Part shown: positions 1-7,982 of the stretch, in pieces | Layout: every line of letters begins with the position of its first letter | Position numbering within the stretch: position 1 is the first letter of the stretch | Source of the DNA: DAOTVC01 sp034437215 | GTDB taxonomy: Bacteria; Chloroflexota; Anaerolineae; B4-G1; SLSP01 | Direction of reading: 5' to 3' | Assembly: GCA_034437215.1 (NCBI GenBank) | Contig: DAOTVC010000175.1 | Span: forward strand, 117,992 to 181,991 | Length of the DNA stretch: 64,000 nucleotides | The notes under the pieces: model-generated | What the model saw: the letters and a program-made list of their open reading frames with translations, nothing else | Database searches by the model: none | Told to the model about the DNA's origin: nothing | Made by a program: the position numbers and the translations under genes

Positions 1-672
1 GACGCAGCGGAAGAGATAGCTGTAGGGAAAGATCTTCCGGCGGATGGGACCCAGCCGGTAGGGACGGGCGTGGGCGTCGGCGCCTCCCAGGGCGGCCAGG
101 CGCGCCCCGCGGCAGAGGAGCTGGTCCCAGAGCTTGAGGGTGTGGCGATAGGGGCCGCTGATGCCCCAGTCGGGGCGGAAGGCGTAGATGAAGCCCGCCA
201 ACCAGGACCACAGCAACCCCTTGAACTCGGACATGTAGTTCCAGATCTCCAGACCCGTGACTCCCTCGACGGGCCAGTCGGTCCAGGGGATGGCCTCCAG
301 CCCTCTTTCCAGGGGGCTGCGCTTCTCTACAGGGTGCGCGATAAAGGAGATGCCCCGGCTGTCTTTCACCTTGTCGATGAGCGTCTGCGGGCTTCCGAAG
401 GAGTAGGGGGCCATCTCCTGTTCGCTGTTGTAGACCAGGAGGTGGTTGGCCTGGGGCTCACGCCGCACATTGTGCACCTCCTCGCCCACGAGGAGGAGCA
501 CGCGCTTGTGGTAACCCTCCAGCCCCTCCACCCAGACGTTGTGATCGGTGACGATCACGAAGTTGAGGCCCGCTTCGTCCGCAGCCTCCGCAATCTCCGC
601 GTGCGTACCGGAGCCATCAGAGTAGCTGGAGTGTATGTGGGGATTCCCGACGTATTCTCGGTAGGTTTCCAT
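1..672 (-). CDS. PHP-domain metal-dependent phosphoesterase (3' end off window)
   Basis: The visible 224 residues are the N-terminal part of a PHP-fold hydrolase, a family that cleaves phosphoester bonds with a di- or trinuclear metal site. The metal motifs are present in order: HIHSSYSDG near the start, VTDHN, GEEVH, a later IAHP and a GGADAH near the left edge. There is no signal peptide, so it should be cytosolic. The start is the ATG at 672; a plus-strand ORF over the same DNA is only its shadow. The gene reads off the left edge, so its C-terminus is unknown. It is divergent from the VanW-like gene. The substrate cannot be told; polymerase-type PHP or histidinol phosphatase is unlikely because the spacing fits the stand-alone PHP group. 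Confidence 0.85.
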   Translation of the reverse strand, partial: METYREYVGNPHIHSSYSDGSGTHAEIAEAADEAGLNFVIVTDHNVWVEGLEGYHKRVLLLVGEEVHNVRREPQANHLLVYNSEQEMAPYSFGSPQTLIDKVKDSRGISFIAHPVEKRSPLERGLEAIPWTDWPVEGVTGLEIWNYMSEFKGLLWSWLAGFIYAFRPDWGISGPYRHTLKLWDQLLCRGARLAALGGADAHARPYRLGPIRRKIFPYSYLFRCV

Positions 673-849
673 GCCGCGGTAATCTTAACGCGGACAGCGG
701 AAATGTCAACCGGGGACGATCAGGAGCATCGAACTGTCTCCTTCGACAGCAACTGCCACTCGTGCTCTGCTTCCCGGGGCGCCGGCTCCACCAGGAGGAC
801 CGCACGGCACGCTTATCCACAGCGCCCCGGGGGATACAAAGGGTGGTAT

Positions 850-878
850 CTGGTTTTGTAGCAAAAGTGGGTTATACT
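850..878 (+). promoter_or_regulatory. possible promoter for the VanW-like gene
   Basis: A TATACT hexamer at 873-878 is a good -10 box about 60 bases before the ATG at 938. The -35 region around 850-855 (CTGGTT) is weak. The 265-base divergent gap it lies in shows nothing else recognisable. Confidence 0.35.
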
Positions 879-937
879 GGCCTTCAGACGTTCATAGCCG
901 GGTGTAGCCCGAACCGATAGTGTGGGAGGCGTGTCCG

Positions 938-2752
938 ATGTCGCGTGCTACGATCTTCTTTGTTGGGCTCGTCGTGACGCTGCTGGCAATCCTGATGGCG
1001 CTGGTAGCCCTCGGGCCACTGCTCGATGGGCGAATTCTCCCCGGCGTCCGCGTCTGGGAGACGGAGGTCGGGGGGCTCAAGCCGGTCGATGCAGCCCCCC
1101 AGGTTAGCGAGGGTGCGGGCCTCGATCTGCCCCGCATCATCATCCTCGGTCCCGATGGACAGCGTTGGGCCTACACGCCCCGGGACCTGGGTCTCTCCCT
1201 CGATCTCGAGGCGACGTTGGGCAACTCCTACGCTCCCGGCCACGACCGGGATGCCTGGGACGTCCCTCTGGAGCGGCTGGCGCTGATGGGCGAGGGGCGG
1301 GTCGTGGCCCCTGTCCTCGTGTGGGAGGAGGAGCGCGCCCGCCAACAACTCCGCTCCCTGGCCTCGCAGGTCGATCTGGAGCCCCGGAGCGCTCAAGTCT
1401 ACCTGGAGGGAGCCGAGGTCCGGCTCGAGGGTGGGAGCTGGGGACGCCGCTTGGATCTGACGGACACGTTGGCCCTCCTGGAACCGGTATTGCGCATCCC
1501 TGGTCCCGTCGAAGTTCCCCTGGTCCTGCGTGACGTCGAACCGGAGGTGACCGATGCTGAGGCTGCACTGGCCCTCAACGTCGCTGAAACCGTGCTCGCC
1601 GAACCCCTGCGGGTTCTCGTCCCCGATCCTCAGGAGGGGGACCCCGGCCCCTGGATGTTGCGCCCCGAGGTACTCGCACAGATGCTCGTCGTCTCCTCCG
1701 CGGAGGGAGCCGTCCGGGTCCGGCTTGCTGAGGGCGCCCTGCTTGAGTTCCTGCAGCCCATGGCCGCTGCCCTGCACCGGGAGGCGGTGGATGCCAAGTT
1801 CCACTTCGATATGGCTTCCGGCGAGCTGGTCCCCGTCGCGGGGAGTGAAGTCGGCCGGGCGCTCGATCTGCAGGCCACCGTTGCGCGTATCAACGAACAG
1901 CTCCTGATCGGGCAGCACCACGTTCCTCTCATCGTGGTCGACGTGCCGCCACAATATCCGGAGACGGCCACGGCTGCGGATCTCGGTATTATCGAGGAGG
2001 TGGCTGTGGGGGAGTCCTACTTCATCGGCTCCTCCTCCGCCCGCGACCACAATATCCGCTTGGGAGCCTCCAAATTCGACGGTGTCATCGTAGCGCCGGG
2101 GGAGACCTTCTCCTTCAATGAGCATCTGGGGGAGGTGACCCTGGATGAGGGCTACGACGAGTCCTACGTCATCATCGGGGACCGCACGGTGCCCGGGGTA
2201 GGAGGGGGCATCTGTCAGGTGGCGACGACGGCTTTCCGTGCCGCTTACTACGGCGGCTATCAGATCGTCGAGCGGTGGCCCCACGCCTATCGCGTGGGCT
2301 ACTACGAGCTGGGAGGGTACGGCCCCGGCTTTGATGCCACCATCTACTCGCCGCTCGTCGACTTCCGCTTCGTCAACGATACTCAACACCATCTGCTTAT
2401 TCATACCGAGGTGGATGGGAGCCGCTCCCGCCTACGCTTCGTCTTCTATGGCACCCGGGATGGGCGTTCGGTGGAGCAGATCGGGCCGACCTGGGGGGAC
2501 GCGCTGCCCCCTGGAGCCCCTGTCTACGAGTACGATCCTCACATGGCCTCCGGCACGGTGGTGAAGTTGGAGAGTGCTCACGAGGGTCTGGAGGCCGTCC
2601 TGGAGCGCGTGGTGCGGGATGCCGGAGGCGGGACTCTCCACCAGGATCGCTTCGTCAGCAACTTCGTGCCCTGGTCGGCGCGTTACCGCTTCGGCCCCGG
2701 CTTTCAGCCGCCGGCGGGCGCAGAGGTCGTGGGGTTGGGCGAGCAGCCCTGA
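938..2752 (+). CDS. VanW family protein with peptidoglycan-binding-like domain
   Basis: This is a 604-residue membrane-anchored envelope protein. One N-terminal TM segment (about residues 6-28) is followed by a long extracellular region resembling the PG_binding_4 repeats found upstream of VanW domains. The C-terminal VanW domain (about 360-500) shows FSFNEHLGEV, GGGICQVATTAFRAAY and FDATIYSP, typical of the YoaR/VanW group. VanW was named from vancomycin-resistance clusters, but its activity is not established, and no vanHAX-type genes are nearby. The ATG at 938 is preferred over an in-frame GTG at 920 because a GGAGG-like site lies just before it and the TM segment follows directly. It is convergent with the next gene and shares a terminator hairpin with it. 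Confidence 0.85.
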   Translation: MSRATIFFVGLVVTLLAILMALVALGPLLDGRILPGVRVWETEVGGLKPVDAAPQVSEGAGLDLPRIIILGPDGQRWAYTPRDLGLSLDLEATLGNSYAPGHDRDAWDVPLERLALMGEGRVVAPVLVWEEERARQQLRSLASQVDLEPRSAQVYLEGAEVRLEGGSWGRRLDLTDTLALLEPVLRIPGPVEVPLVLRDVEPEVTDAEAALALNVAETVLAEPLRVLVPDPQEGDPGPWMLRPEVLAQMLVVSSAEGAVRVRLAEGALLEFLQPMAAALHREAVDAKFHFDMASGELVPVAGSEVGRALDLQATVARINEQLLIGQHHVPLIVVDVPPQYPETATAADLGIIEEVAVGESYFIGSSSARDHNIRLGASKFDGVIVAPGETFSFNEHLGEVTLDEGYDESYVIIGDRTVPGVGGGICQVATTAFRAAYYGGYQIVERWPHAYRVGYYELGGYGPGFDATIYSPLVDFRFVNDTQHHLLIHTEVDGSRSRLRFVFYGTRDGRSVEQIGPTWGDALPPGAPVYEYDPHMASGTVVKLESAHEGLEAVLERVVRDAGGGTLHQDRFVSNFVPWSARYRFGPGFQPPAGAEVVGLGEQP

Positions 2753-2772
2753 CCTGGCGGTGGGGCGTAAAA

Positions 2773-2806
2773 CGACGCCTGCCCTGAGATCTCAGGGCGG
2801 GCGTCG
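2773..2806. terminator. bidirectional hairpin terminator
   Basis: A 17-bp stem with one G-T pair and almost no loop lies between convergent genes. On the minus strand it is followed by TTTT, so it best serves the gene at 2831-3916; on the plus strand it is followed by AATT. Confidence 0.7.
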
Positions 2807-2830
2807 AATTGTGTGTCGTGGGTGCGCAGC

Positions 2831-3916
2831 CTAAGCCGCCTCTGCGCCCCCCTCTTCACCTTTCACCCAGGCGCGCAGCTCCACGGCGACCCTCTGGAAG
2901 AAGGAGTTATCGGGGAGATCACCCTCGGCGTACTCCACTTCTCGAATGCGGACCCGCACTCTGAGTGCCGTGGTCTCCAGGACGACCTCCTGTCCGGGTT
3001 TGACCTCGACAACTTCGCCCTTCGCGGCGAGTTTGGCCCCCAGGGAGGGGTCCTCGTACGCGTACTCGCTCGCCAGCACCGTCGTCACGGTGCGGATATC
3101 GCTCTTGTCGAAGAGCCACGCTTCGAGAGCCGTCACCTTCTTGGGATCGCCAACGCCGATGCTCTCGGAGATGCCGATGCCGCACTCGCCCAGGAAGTCC
3201 GGTCCGCTCTCGATGCTGAAGGAGGGGTCGAAGAAGTCGTCTCCTAGCACGTAAGTCGCTGTAAAGGAGGAGAGTGGCGGTCCCGTTTCACCCACGGTGG
3301 GAGCCCCCTCAGCTTCTTCCTCCTCAGAAACCACACCATAGGCAGTGGAGCGTCCTGTGCGCCGTGCAGCGGCTTTCTCCTGCGAGCGGGTGAAGAAGTA
3401 GAAGGCGCCGCCTACCAGGGCAAGCACGATGAGGAGTCCAACAACGATCAACAGGGCAGAGCGTCGTCCGCCTCCCTCGGTGGCGTCATCCGGTACCGCC
3501 GTCTCCACGGGAGTGGGCTGCTCCAGTTCCAGCCCCTGGTCGGCGGCCAGATCACGTGCCAGCCGATCCATGGCCTCGAACTGTCCTCCCGCGGTGCGGG
3601 GGAGGACCTCTTTCTCGAGGAAGGTCTCCAGGTTCTCGGGATCATCAGTCCAGGGGTTGTCGTTCGGATCTTCGAGCTTGAGGCCTAACCGCTCCTTGGC
3701 CAGTTCGAGATCCCGGTTCTGACTGTAGTCCTCGGCGGCGGAGTTGAAGTAGTAGAGTTGGAAGTCGCTTCTCAGGTGACCCGGGGTGGCATTCGTGAAG
3801 GTCACCGGCCACAGAATCCAGGCGATGAGGAGACCAAGCACGATGCCGATGAGGCCGCCCGCGATCAAGAGAAGGGTCTTCCCGTGTTCCTCGAAAAGCT
3901 TAAGGATGGTTAGCAT
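2831..3916 (-). CDS. two-TM membrane protein of unknown function
   Basis: A 361-residue protein that I do not recognise. TM1 (about 16-38) is close to the N-terminus; a charged, helical stretch with several Trp and Pro follows. TM2 (about 152-174) comes next, then a low-complexity acidic linker with an EEEEAEGAP run, then a beta-rich C-terminal domain (about 210-355). The topology suggests that the termini of the two TM segments hold a 110-residue loop on one face and the beta domain on the other. The start is ATG with AAGGGGG upstream. It appears monocistronic and ends at the terminator hairpin at 2773-2806. It may be specific to this lineage. Confidence 0.75.
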   Translation of the reverse strand: MLTILKLFEEHGKTLLLIAGGLIGIVLGLLIAWILWPVTFTNATPGHLRSDFQLYYFNSAAEDYSQNRDLELAKERLGLKLEDPNDNPWTDDPENLETFLEKEVLPRTAGGQFEAMDRLARDLAADQGLELEQPTPVETAVPDDATEGGGRRSALLIVVGLLIVLALVGGAFYFFTRSQEKAAARRTGRSTAYGVVSEEEEAEGAPTVGETGPPLSSFTATYVLGDDFFDPSFSIESGPDFLGECGIGISESIGVGDPKKVTALEAWLFDKSDIRTVTTVLASEYAYEDPSLGAKLAAKGEVVEVKPGQEVVLETTALRVRVRIREVEYAEGDLPDNSFFQRVAVELRAWVKGEEGGAEAA

Positions 3917-4019
3917 AAGGATCCCCCTTGCCGTTACGATAACTTAAAGTTGATGAGGTTCTATCAAAGATTACCATAGCTTCTTTTTATTTGCAAGTAC
4001 TTTGCACACTTCTTCTGCC

Positions 4020-4667
4020 CTACTTGGCACCCACGGAGAGGGCGATGAGCCACTGGGCGGCGTAGTAGGTGGCCATGACCACGACGTCCGCGCCCTTGAA
4101 CCTGTGGCGGAAACGCCGCCACGCCAGCGCCGAATCTGAGACCACGAAGAGGACCGCCCCTGCGAGGGCTAACAGGGCGTCTGCGGAAGGTCGGGCGGCC
4201 CAGGCGGAGAGGGCGCTCCACGCCATGACCAGGATGACCACCAGGTAGATCGTCGCCGGCAGGAGCATCCGTCCGAAGTGCGGGCGCAGGAGGTTGAAGA
4301 TGAGCAGTCCGTAGAGCACCCAGGGTAGGAGCGGGAGCAGCCGGGGGAAGGCGTTGCGCCCCACGGTGAAGGCCGCGATGTAGGCCAGGTGGGCCAGGAG
4401 GAAGCTCCCCAGCCCCGGTAGGAAGCGGTCTCCGGGCAGCATGAGAAAGATGTCACCCGCCGTCGAGAGGAGCAGCCCCAGGGCCACCGCCCACTTATAG
4501 AAGGGGGTGGGTGAGGGTGCGCTCACCAGGGCGAGGGCGAGGATCAGCAGGGTGGTGAGGGGCTTGAAGACGTAGACGAGACGGTCGCGCGCCTGCGCCT
4601 TGGCCCAGATCTCGATGAGCGCCGAGAGCAGGACGATCAAGGTAAGTAAGAAGACGGTTATATCCAT
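4020..4667 (-). CDS. YhhN/TMEM86 family membrane protein
   Basis: A 215-residue protein with about eight TM helices and the family signature GDIFLMLPGDRFLPGLGSF, then SDSALAW near the C-terminus. Eukaryotic TMEM86B is a lysoplasmalogenase that hydrolyses the vinyl ether of lysoplasmalogens; bacterial YhhN proteins are assumed to act on related lipids, but the activity here is inference. It lies 15 bases after the stop of the MOP-like gene on the same strand, so the two are probably co-transcribed. Length is normal for the family. Confidence 0.85.
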   Translation of the reverse strand: MDITVFLLTLIVLLSALIEIWAKAQARDRLVYVFKPLTTLLILALALVSAPSPTPFYKWAVALGLLLSTAGDIFLMLPGDRFLPGLGSFLLAHLAYIAAFTVGRNAFPRLLPLLPWVLYGLLIFNLLRPHFGRMLLPATIYLVVILVMAWSALSAWAARPSADALLALAGAVLFVVSDSALAWRRFRHRFKGADVVVMATYYAAQWLIALSVGAK

Positions 4668-4682
4668 CGGGGCTTCTCCTCT

Positions 4683-6014
4683 CTACTGGAATTCCCTCAA
4701 CACGCGCCGGCTTCGGTACCAGAGCCAGGCTGTTTGGATGACGCCCGCGATGCCCATCGCTGCCATGCCCACGAAGATGCCGGCGACTTCTCCCCAGATG
4801 ACGCCCGCGCCTAGCAGAGCGACGACCACGAGCAGGTAGAGGCCGACGGCCTCCGTGATCCCGCGGGTCCGCTCGCTGTGGACGAGGATGCCCTGATACC
4901 AGCTCTGCAGCACAGCGATCAGGGGCAGCAGGAGCGCCAGCCAGAGGGCCTTCTGGGCCAGGCGGGTGAGGCGCTCGGGAAGGGCCGAGAGGGTGGTGAA
5001 CCAGAAAGCGGAGAGCGGGGTGGCGGCCAGGAGGAGTAGGGCAGCGGTCGTCAGGAGCGCCAGCAGGAGGGCAAAGCGTCGCAGCGTGCGAACGGCCTGC
5101 GGTTGGTCCATCAGCGCCACCACCACCTCGTTGTAGGCAATCCCACCGCTGCGCAGGATGAAGACGAGGCCGGTGAGCACGGGCCAGAGCGCCAGGGAGG
5201 GGAGGGCCTCGGGCATGCGACTCAGGGCGGCGCTGGTCAGGGGCGGGGTGAGCAGGTTGAGCAGCGAGGTGAGGGCCAGAGGGACGTAGAAGACGAGGAA
5301 GGCCCGGAAGCTGCGAGGTGCCGTCTGAGACCGGGTGGTGCGCAGGCGATCGCGAATCACGGGCCGGGCTCTGAGCCCGGCGTAGATCGCCTCGGCGACG
5401 ACGCCCGTGGCGACGGCGCTGGAGGCGACGATGACGCCGGAGAGGGTGCCCCGCAAGAAGCCGAGGGTCAGGACGATCCCGTTGGATGTCAGGCGAACGA
5501 AGGTGCCCAGTCCCACGGCGCGGGAGTGGCCAAAGCGGATGAGGATGCCCTGGTTGAAGCGCCGGTAGGCGATGGCCCAGGTCCACGGGAGCATGATCAT
5601 CAGACCTCTGCGCGCCGGTTCGACGATGGCCTCGGGGGCGCCCATGATCGAGCGCACGACGACGTCGTAGAGGGGGGTGAAGGCGATGAGGGCATGGAGG
5701 AGCGTCAGGAGGGCGCTGGTCCGGTGGGTGAAGCGCCGCAGCTGCCGGTAGCTGCTCCAATCCCGGCTGCGGGCCGTCGAGGCCGCCAGAAGCATGATGA
5801 TGGGCGCCTCGATGATCAGGCAGAGGGGAAAGACGATGCCGCCCCAGGCCGCCAGGTTGATCTCCGGGTTGGGGAGACGGGCGGAGACGGCGCTGTGCGC
5901 CGGTCCCTCGACGCTCATCAACAGCCAGCTCGCCGCCAAGGGCCACCATGTCTGCAGAATATGCCTCATAGAGAGCGAGCCGTCGGCTGCCCCTCTCGTC
6001 TGCGCGCTCGTCAT
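4683..6014 (-). CDS. MOP/MATE-like multidrug or polysaccharide carrier
   Basis: A 443-residue polytopic protein with about twelve hydrophobic helices. WWPLAASWLLM in TM1 and the RRGLMIMLPWTWAIAYRRFNQGIL stretch resemble MATE-like carriers and, more loosely, the ANKH group; the substrate is unknown. The ATG at 6014 lies 8 bases after the upstream stop. An ORF extending to 6062 would overlap the upstream gene, and the ATG at 5969 (MRHILQTWWPL) is an alternative that trims the hydrophilic leader. It sits between the Old Yellow Enzyme gene and yhhN with very short gaps, suggesting one operon. Confidence 0.65.
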   Translation of the reverse strand: MTSAQTRGAADGSLSMRHILQTWWPLAASWLLMSVEGPAHSAVSARLPNPEINLAAWGGIVFPLCLIIEAPIIMLLAASTARSRDWSSYRQLRRFTHRTSALLTLLHALIAFTPLYDVVVRSIMGAPEAIVEPARRGLMIMLPWTWAIAYRRFNQGILIRFGHSRAVGLGTFVRLTSNGIVLTLGFLRGTLSGVIVASSAVATGVVAEAIYAGLRARPVIRDRLRTTRSQTAPRSFRAFLVFYVPLALTSLLNLLTPPLTSAALSRMPEALPSLALWPVLTGLVFILRSGGIAYNEVVVALMDQPQAVRTLRRFALLLALLTTAALLLLAATPLSAFWFTTLSALPERLTRLAQKALWLALLLPLIAVLQSWYQGILVHSERTRGITEAVGLYLLVVVALLGAGVIWGEVAGIFVGMAAMGIAGVIQTAWLWYRSRRVLREFQ

Positions 6015-6021
6015 CGTGAGG

Positions 6022-7065
6022 TTAATCGAGACGCGCGCGCCGGTACTCGTGGGGCCACTCAACCTCGGCGCCGAGCGTGCGGGCCGCGTCCAGGGCCCAC
6101 TGGGGGTGGCGGAGGAGCTCGCGTCCCAGCGCCACCAGATCCGCCCGCGCGTTGCCCACGATCTCCGCGGCCAGCTCGGCGGTGGTGATCAGACCCACGG
6201 TGGCCGTGGGGATCTCCGCCTCCCGGCGCACCTGTGCGGCGAAGGGGATCTGAAAGCCGGGATAGGTCTCCTCGGGTCCCGCGGGTATCAGCCCCCCCGA
6301 CGAACAGTCGACCAGATCGACGCCCCGGCCGCCCAGGGCGCGTGCGATCGCCACCGTATCCTCCGGTGTGAGCCCCCCCTCGGCCCAGTCGGTGGCGGAG
6401 AGGCGGACGAAGAGGGGCTTCCCGGCAGGCCAGACCTCGCGCACCCCCTCCACGACGCGCAGGAGAAAGCGCATGCGGTTGGTCAGGGAGCCCCCGTAGC
6501 TGTCCTCGCGCCGGTTGGAGAGGGGGGAGAGGAATTCGTGGTTGAGGTAGCCGTGAGCGCCGTGAATCTCCACGACGTCGAAACCCGCGGCCTCCGCTCG
6601 CTGCGCCGCCGCCCGCCACGCCCCGATCACCCCATCGATCTCTTCGAGGGAGAGGGGGTGGGGGACCTTCCACGTCTCACTGAAGGGCCGGGCGCTGGGC
6701 GCTACGGGCGTTTCGGGGCCCTCACCTTTCGTGCGGCTCCAGGCCTTCCGCCCGGCGTGGGCCAGCTGCACCCCCACCGCCGCGCCTGCCCTCTGGAGGG
6801 CCGCGACACCTCGGGCCAGCGGCGCGATCTGGGCGTCCTCCCATAGCCCCAGATCGTGAGGGCTGATGCGCCCCCGGGTCTCCACGGCCGTGGCCTCCAT
6901 CACGATCAGCCCCACGCCCCCCAGCGCGCGGGCCAGGTAGTGGGCGAAGTGCCAGTCGGTGAAGTGACCGTCCTCACCGGCGTTGTACATGCACATCGGC
7001 GACAACATGATCCGGTTGCGCAAGGTGAGATCGCGCAGCGTCAACGGCGAAAGGAGTTGTGGCAT
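6022..7065 (-). CDS. NADH:flavin oxidoreductase, Old Yellow Enzyme (YqjM class)
   Basis: A 347-residue FMN-dependent ene-reductase of the YqjM/thermophilic-like class, which reduces activated C=C bonds with NAD(P)H. Seen are LLSPLTLRDLTLRNRI and SPMCMY at the N-terminus (the Cys is typical of the YqjM class), QLAHAGRKA, EIHGAHGYLNHEFLSPLSN with the catalytic His pair, RLSATDW, and a VALGRELLRHPQW tail motif. The ATG at 7065 is chosen because GGAGG precedes it; the reading frame stays open to 7155, but that part lies partly in a dispersed repeat. It is the first gene of the minus-strand OYE / MOP-like / YhhN run. Confidence 0.92.
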   Translation of the reverse strand: MPQLLSPLTLRDLTLRNRIMLSPMCMYNAGEDGHFTDWHFAHYLARALGGVGLIVMEATAVETRGRISPHDLGLWEDAQIAPLARGVAALQRAGAAVGVQLAHAGRKAWSRTKGEGPETPVAPSARPFSETWKVPHPLSLEEIDGVIGAWRAAAQRAEAAGFDVVEIHGAHGYLNHEFLSPLSNRREDSYGGSLTNRMRFLLRVVEGVREVWPAGKPLFVRLSATDWAEGGLTPEDTVAIARALGGRGVDLVDCSSGGLIPAGPEETYPGFQIPFAAQVRREAEIPTATVGLITTAELAAEIVGNARADLVALGRELLRHPQWALDAARTLGAEVEWPHEYRRARLD

Positions 7066-7099
7066 GCTTTGGCCTCCATCGAGTTCTCTGGTCTGATGG

Positions 7100-7200
7100 G
7101 GGTGTGTTTCAACCCAGTTGGAAGCCATCCCCGGCTGAAACGTAGGACTTGACATTCACGTGACATTCACGCTTCGGCTCAACTTAGCTGGAAAACACCC
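7100..7200. repeat. dispersed palindromic repeat, family A, copy 1
   Basis: It begins with GGGTGTGTTTCAACCCAGTT and ends with GGAAAACACCC, so the ends are inverted copies. The inside has GGCTGAAACGT in the same place as the other copies (38637, 54165, 56084, 57145). It lies just upstream of the Old Yellow Enzyme gene and before the TetR promoter. Confidence 0.75.
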
Positions 7201-7246
7201 GTATGATTGAGAGTATAGTCCGGTCAGGTGACACGTCAACGTGAAT

Positions 7247-7275
7247 TTGACAGTTCGCAAGAGCAGTAGTACACT
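7247..7275 (+). promoter_or_regulatory. promoter of the tetR-ABC exporter operon
   Basis: TTGACA at 7247-7252 and TACACT at 7270-7275 are separated by exactly 17 bases. Transcription should start near 7282, inside the first operator palindrome, 47 bases before the TetR ATG. Confidence 0.75.
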
Positions 7276-7277
7276 TG

Positions 7278-7319
7278 CTCATAAAATGAGCGCCTGCTCA
7301 TAAAGTGAGTGCGCATTCA
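7278..7319. promoter_or_regulatory. operator cluster, probable TetR binding sites
   Basis: Three overlapping symmetric sites: CTCATAAAATGAG at 7278-7290 (perfect palindrome arms), CTCATAAAGTGAG at 7297-7309 (one mismatch), and TGAGTGCGCATTCA at 7306-7319 (near-perfect). They cover the start site and the leader, a position where a bound repressor blocks transcription. That the adjacent TetR protein binds here is inference. Confidence 0.65.
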
Positions 7320-7328
7320 AGGAGGCCT

Positions 7329-7982
7329 ATGGACAGCCAACAGCCCAGTTCGCGACCCCGCTTCGAGCGTCGCCGGCGCCGTCGCATTCGCAGGCGGCAG
7401 GAGGAGATCCTCTCCGCCGCCGCCGAGGTCTTCGCCGAGAAGGGGTATGCCAATACCACCGTCAGGGAGATCGCCGAGCGGGCCGATATGGCGGAGGGCA
7501 CCCTCTACAACTACTTCGACGGCAAGCGTGAGATACTCCTTACGATTCTAGAGGAGGCACAACCGCCGCTAGAGGAGGCATTCACGGAGCTCGAAGGGCT
7601 GGAGGATCGCGACGCGATGATGGCGATGATTGAGCAGGCCTTCGACCTCTCTGAAGTCAATCTGCCCTTCACACGCACCCTCCTGACGGAGGCGTGGGTT
7701 GATGATGAGGTCCTGCAGGACTTCATCGCTGAACGTATCCGGAACGTGGACAAGCTGTTGCAGGCCTTTGTCCGGGAGCGCATCCGGGCCGGCGCTTTCC
7801 GCTCCATCGATCCCGCTATCGCTTCCCGTGTGTCAATGGGCATGTTCCTGGGGCTGCTGTTACCGGTCCTGAGGGGGGTAGAGCCCGTGCCCTCACCCGC
7901 GGAAAGGCGGCAACTGGCAGCTGCCGCCGTCGATCTCTTGCTCGAGGGCATACGTCGTCGTCCCGCGGAGGGGGGCGGGTGA
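7329..7982 (+). CDS. TetR family transcriptional regulator
   Basis: A 217-residue repressor-type protein. After an Arg-rich leader, the HTH domain (about 15-65) reads EILSAAAEVFAEKGYANTTV...AEGTLYNYFDGKREIL, a textbook TetR_N. The C-terminal ligand-binding helices are divergent, as usual. The ATG at 7329 is chosen because AAGGAGG lies 4 bases upstream; an ORF start at 7305 lies inside the operator. The stop overlaps the ATG of the first permease (TGATG), so regulator and exporter are co-transcribed. By analogy with CecR/YbiH and ybhGFSR, it probably controls its own operon in response to an exported compound. Confidence 0.93.
   Translation: MDSQQPSSRPRFERRRRRRIRRRQEEILSAAAEVFAEKGYANTTVREIAERADMAEGTLYNYFDGKREILLTILEEAQPPLEEAFTELEGLEDRDAMMAMIEQAFDLSEVNLPFTRTLLTEAWVDDEVLQDFIAERIRNVDKLLQAFVRERIRAGAFRSIDPAIASRVSMGMFLGLLLPVLRGVEPVPSPAERRQLAAAAVDLLLEGIRRRPAEGGG

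Noticed and set aside
70..861. A 263-codon plus-strand ORF over the left edge
   Set aside because: Its composition (Val/Gly/Glu-rich, no domain) is that of an antisense frame; the minus strand encodes a clear PHP domain with all metal motifs.
884..2404. A 506-codon minus-strand ORF inside the VanW-like gene
   Set aside because: Antisense shadow of a GC-rich gene; the plus strand has a TM anchor and the VanW motifs.
938..2752. Vancomycin-resistance function for the VanW-like gene
   Set aside because: VanW domains are common in non-resistant bacteria and no vanRS or vanHAX genes are nearby.
5103..6188. A 361-codon plus-strand ORF
   Set aside because: Antisense to the MOP-like carrier; extremely rich in Gly, Glu and Arg with no hydrophobic pattern.
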